Assembly (NCBI GenBank): GCA_937951995.1
Contig: CALGAG010000015.1
Span: 1-7,685, forward strand
Length of the DNA stretch: 7,685 bases
From: an uncultured Bacillota bacterium
GTDB lineage: Bacteria; Bacillota; Clostridia; Tissierellales; Tissierellaceae
Direction of reading: 5' to 3'
This document shows positions 6,196 through 7,685 of this stretch, piece after piece; the first letter of the stretch is position 1; every line of letters begins with the position of its first letter. A program made the position numbers and the translations under genes. The notes beneath the pieces are model-generated. The model had not been told where the DNA came from and made no database searches. It was given only the letters and a program-made list of their open reading frames with translations.

Positions 6196-7685
6196 AAAAG
6201 CCTAATCTACCCTTGATACTGGGAACCATAATACTTGTAGTTATCCTATTGGTCATGTCATTCCCAGATATGTTCACCGATAACAGCCCCTATACAATAC
6301 AGCTTATGAGGTTTATCCACGAGGATGGTAAGCTTTCCGCTGAAAGAGCGCCATTTCCTCCAGGAGAGGACTACCTGCTGGGAAGCGATGATTTGGGAAG
6401 GGACATTTTCAGCTACATAATACATGGGACAAGATTGACCATATCTCTTGGAGTTCTTATTGCAGTGGGACAGTTTATGGTGGCAATTCCACTTGCACTT
6501 CTAGGGGGATTTGGAAACAGGTTTGCAAGGTCTGTGATCAGACAGTCAAACATAATCTTTTCTGCCATTCCCGCTCTGCTGATATCGATTATCCTTCTAA
6601 AGCTAAGATTTATTGCAAATCTGGACAAGCAAAGCTCCATAATCGCCTTTGTTCTAATACTTACAGCGGTGAGCTGGCCTAAGCTGGGGAGCCTTGTTTC
6701 AGAAAGGGTCGAAGGTATTCTACAGCAGCCCTTCATAAGAGGCGAGGTTGCAATCGGAAAAAGGAAATCAAGGATTGCCCTGGAGAATGTGCTACCCCAC
6801 CTTGGACCTGAGCTTGTAATACTGTTCTTTATGGAGATTGCAAGAAATCTTTCCATGATCATGCAGCTGGGTATATTTTCGATTTTTGTTGGTAATCTTG
6901 GGATCATAAACGATACAACATCAGGAGCTCTTATAAACACTGATATAAGCTTTGAACCGGAATGGGCCAGCATGCTCAGTACATCGAGGACTTTGGTAAG
7001 CACTGCACCCTGGGCGGTTATCTTTCCTGCCCTGGCATTTTTTATCAGCGTGTTGGGCTTCAATCTTTTCGGTGAAGGTCTAAGAAACATAATTCAGAGG
7101 AAGGATTCCAGAATGCCCCTTGCTTTCAGGAAGCTGATTTCCTTTGATTTGAATTATGTCTGGAACATGGTGGACAGGAAGAGGAAAATCAGGTTTGCAG
7201 CAGCTATAATAATAGTGATCGGTTCATTTACTGCACTTAGCTTTGCAAATAAGGGTGACTACAGCATAAATCTGGAATCTGATCCCGCAAGCCATCCACA
7301 GGAGGCAATAATTGGGTCAGGGGGTATCGAGCAGGTAGTCGAGAGTATAACCGAAAGGATGGTCAAGCTTGGAATTGAACCTTTGAGGGAGGACTATGTA
7401 ATGACCTATGACATAGGTCCGTCCTTTATGATAGAAGACCAGAGGCTAGGAATTGACACTGGTGATGAAATCCTCCAGCTTATTCCAAATGCAGATTTCA
7501 AATTTACCACTTCAAGGAACAATGAGGATCATGGATTAGTATACGATGCCACAAGGGTTGACCTTTTCAATATTGAGGACTTTAGTGGCTTTGCAGATAA
7601 GTTCATTCTCATAGACAAGGCCTTCTACAACGAAAGGTCAATTGATCACTTCATTGGGGAGGTATCTGAGAAGGTTGCTATAAAG
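6192..7685 (+). CDS. DppC/OppC-type ABC permease with a C-terminal M28-like domain (3' truncated by window)
   Basis: The ATG at 6192 overlaps the previous TGA (ATGA), and AAGGAGGG (6177-6184) lies 7 bases upstream, so the two genes are translationally coupled. The frame stays open for 498 codons to the window edge. Residues about 8-22 form the first helix. LGSDDLGRD (63-71) is the signature of DppC/OppC subunits (LGTDxLGRD), and the EAA loop is around 178-200 with GEVAIG at 184-189. The permease ends near residue 300, followed by a basic cytoplasmic stretch and an extra helix (335-352). Beyond it lies an extracellular region that resembles the M28-like part of the upstream protein: a helix ERMVKLGIEPLREDY comparable to DHFRELDIEPAGVEG there, then a PA-like strand FADKFILID. 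The typical M28 EGRL start motif is not visible in this copy, and the ligand region lies outside the window. It is probably the partner subunit of the same transporter. The permease part is certain; the M28-like assignment of the extension is moderately so. Confidence 0.88.
   Translation, partial: MKKPNLPLILGTIILVVILLVMSFPDMFTDNSPYTIQLMRFIHEDGKLSAERAPFPPGEDYLLGSDDLGRDIFSYIIHGTRLTISLGVLIAVGQFMVAIPLALLGGFGNRFARSVIRQSNIIFSAIPALLISIILLKLRFIANLDKQSSIIAFVLILTAVSWPKLGSLVSERVEGILQQPFIRGEVAIGKRKSRIALENVLPHLGPELVILFFMEIARNLSMIMQLGIFSIFVGNLGIINDTTSGALINTDISFEPEWASMLSTSRTLVSTAPWAVIFPALAFFISVLGFNLFGEGLRNIIQRKDSRMPLAFRKLISFDLNYVWNMVDRKRKIRFAAAIIIVIGSFTALSFANKGDYSINLESDPASHPQEAIIGSGGIEQVVESITERMVKLGIEPLREDYVMTYDIGPSFMIEDQRLGIDTGDEILQLIPNADFKFTTSRNNEDHGLVYDATRVDLFNIEDFSGFADKFILIDKAFYNERSIDHFIGEVSEKVAIK

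Noticed and set aside
6413..7090. A 225-codon minus-strand open frame.
   Set aside because: It is antisense to the conserved DppC-type permease core, whose motifs prove the plus-strand frame; no protein-like features or start signals are visible.
1..7685. CRISPR arrays, insertion sequences, tRNA/rRNA genes and tandem repeats.
   Set aside because: No regularly spaced direct repeats, transposase motifs, terminal inverted repeats of an element, or RNA-gene sequences were seen on either strand.

Overview
The window looks like a chromosomal segment of a low-to-mid GC Gram-positive bacterium, most likely a member of Clostridia or a close relative. The reasons are strong AGGAGG-type ribosome binding sites in front of nearly every gene, heavy use of AGG/AGA arginine codons, a lipobox lipoprotein, and a T-box leader RNA, a regulatory class found mainly in Firmicutes. 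The species cannot be named from the sequence alone.

Left block (1-1764, + strand): the 3' end of a membrane-protein gene, an ASCH/PUA-like small protein and a lipid-anchored beta-lactamase-fold serine hydrolase lie 13 and 33 bases apart. They probably form the end of an operon, closed by a perfect 14-bp stem-loop at 1732-1764. Middle block (1781-3552, - strand): a TcyP-type L-cystine symporter sits behind a recognisable T-box leader. The apparent specifier codon is TGC (Cys), so uptake is predicted to rise when uncharged tRNA-Cys accumulates.

Intergenic control region (3552-3756): two divergent sigma-A-type promoters overlap at their -35 boxes, which together form one perfect palindrome. 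The leftward promoter drives the T-box/tcyP unit. The rightward promoter drives the right block and has a second dyad over its -10 box and start point.

Right block (3757-7685, + strand, continuing past the window): two translationally coupled genes encode a DppB/OppB-like and a DppC/OppC-like permease. Each is fused to an M28-peptidase-like extracellular module, at the N-terminus in the first protein and at the C-terminus in the second. In the first, nearly every zinc-ligand position of the M28 fold is substituted (H to N, D to N, EE to QQ, H to D), so it appears to be a pseudo-peptidase, perhaps a built-in substrate-binding or docking domain. The second is cut by the window edge inside its M28-like part. 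This mirrored pair of permease/pseudo-peptidase fusions is the most unusual content here. The genes downstream, where ATPase subunits would be expected, lie outside the window.
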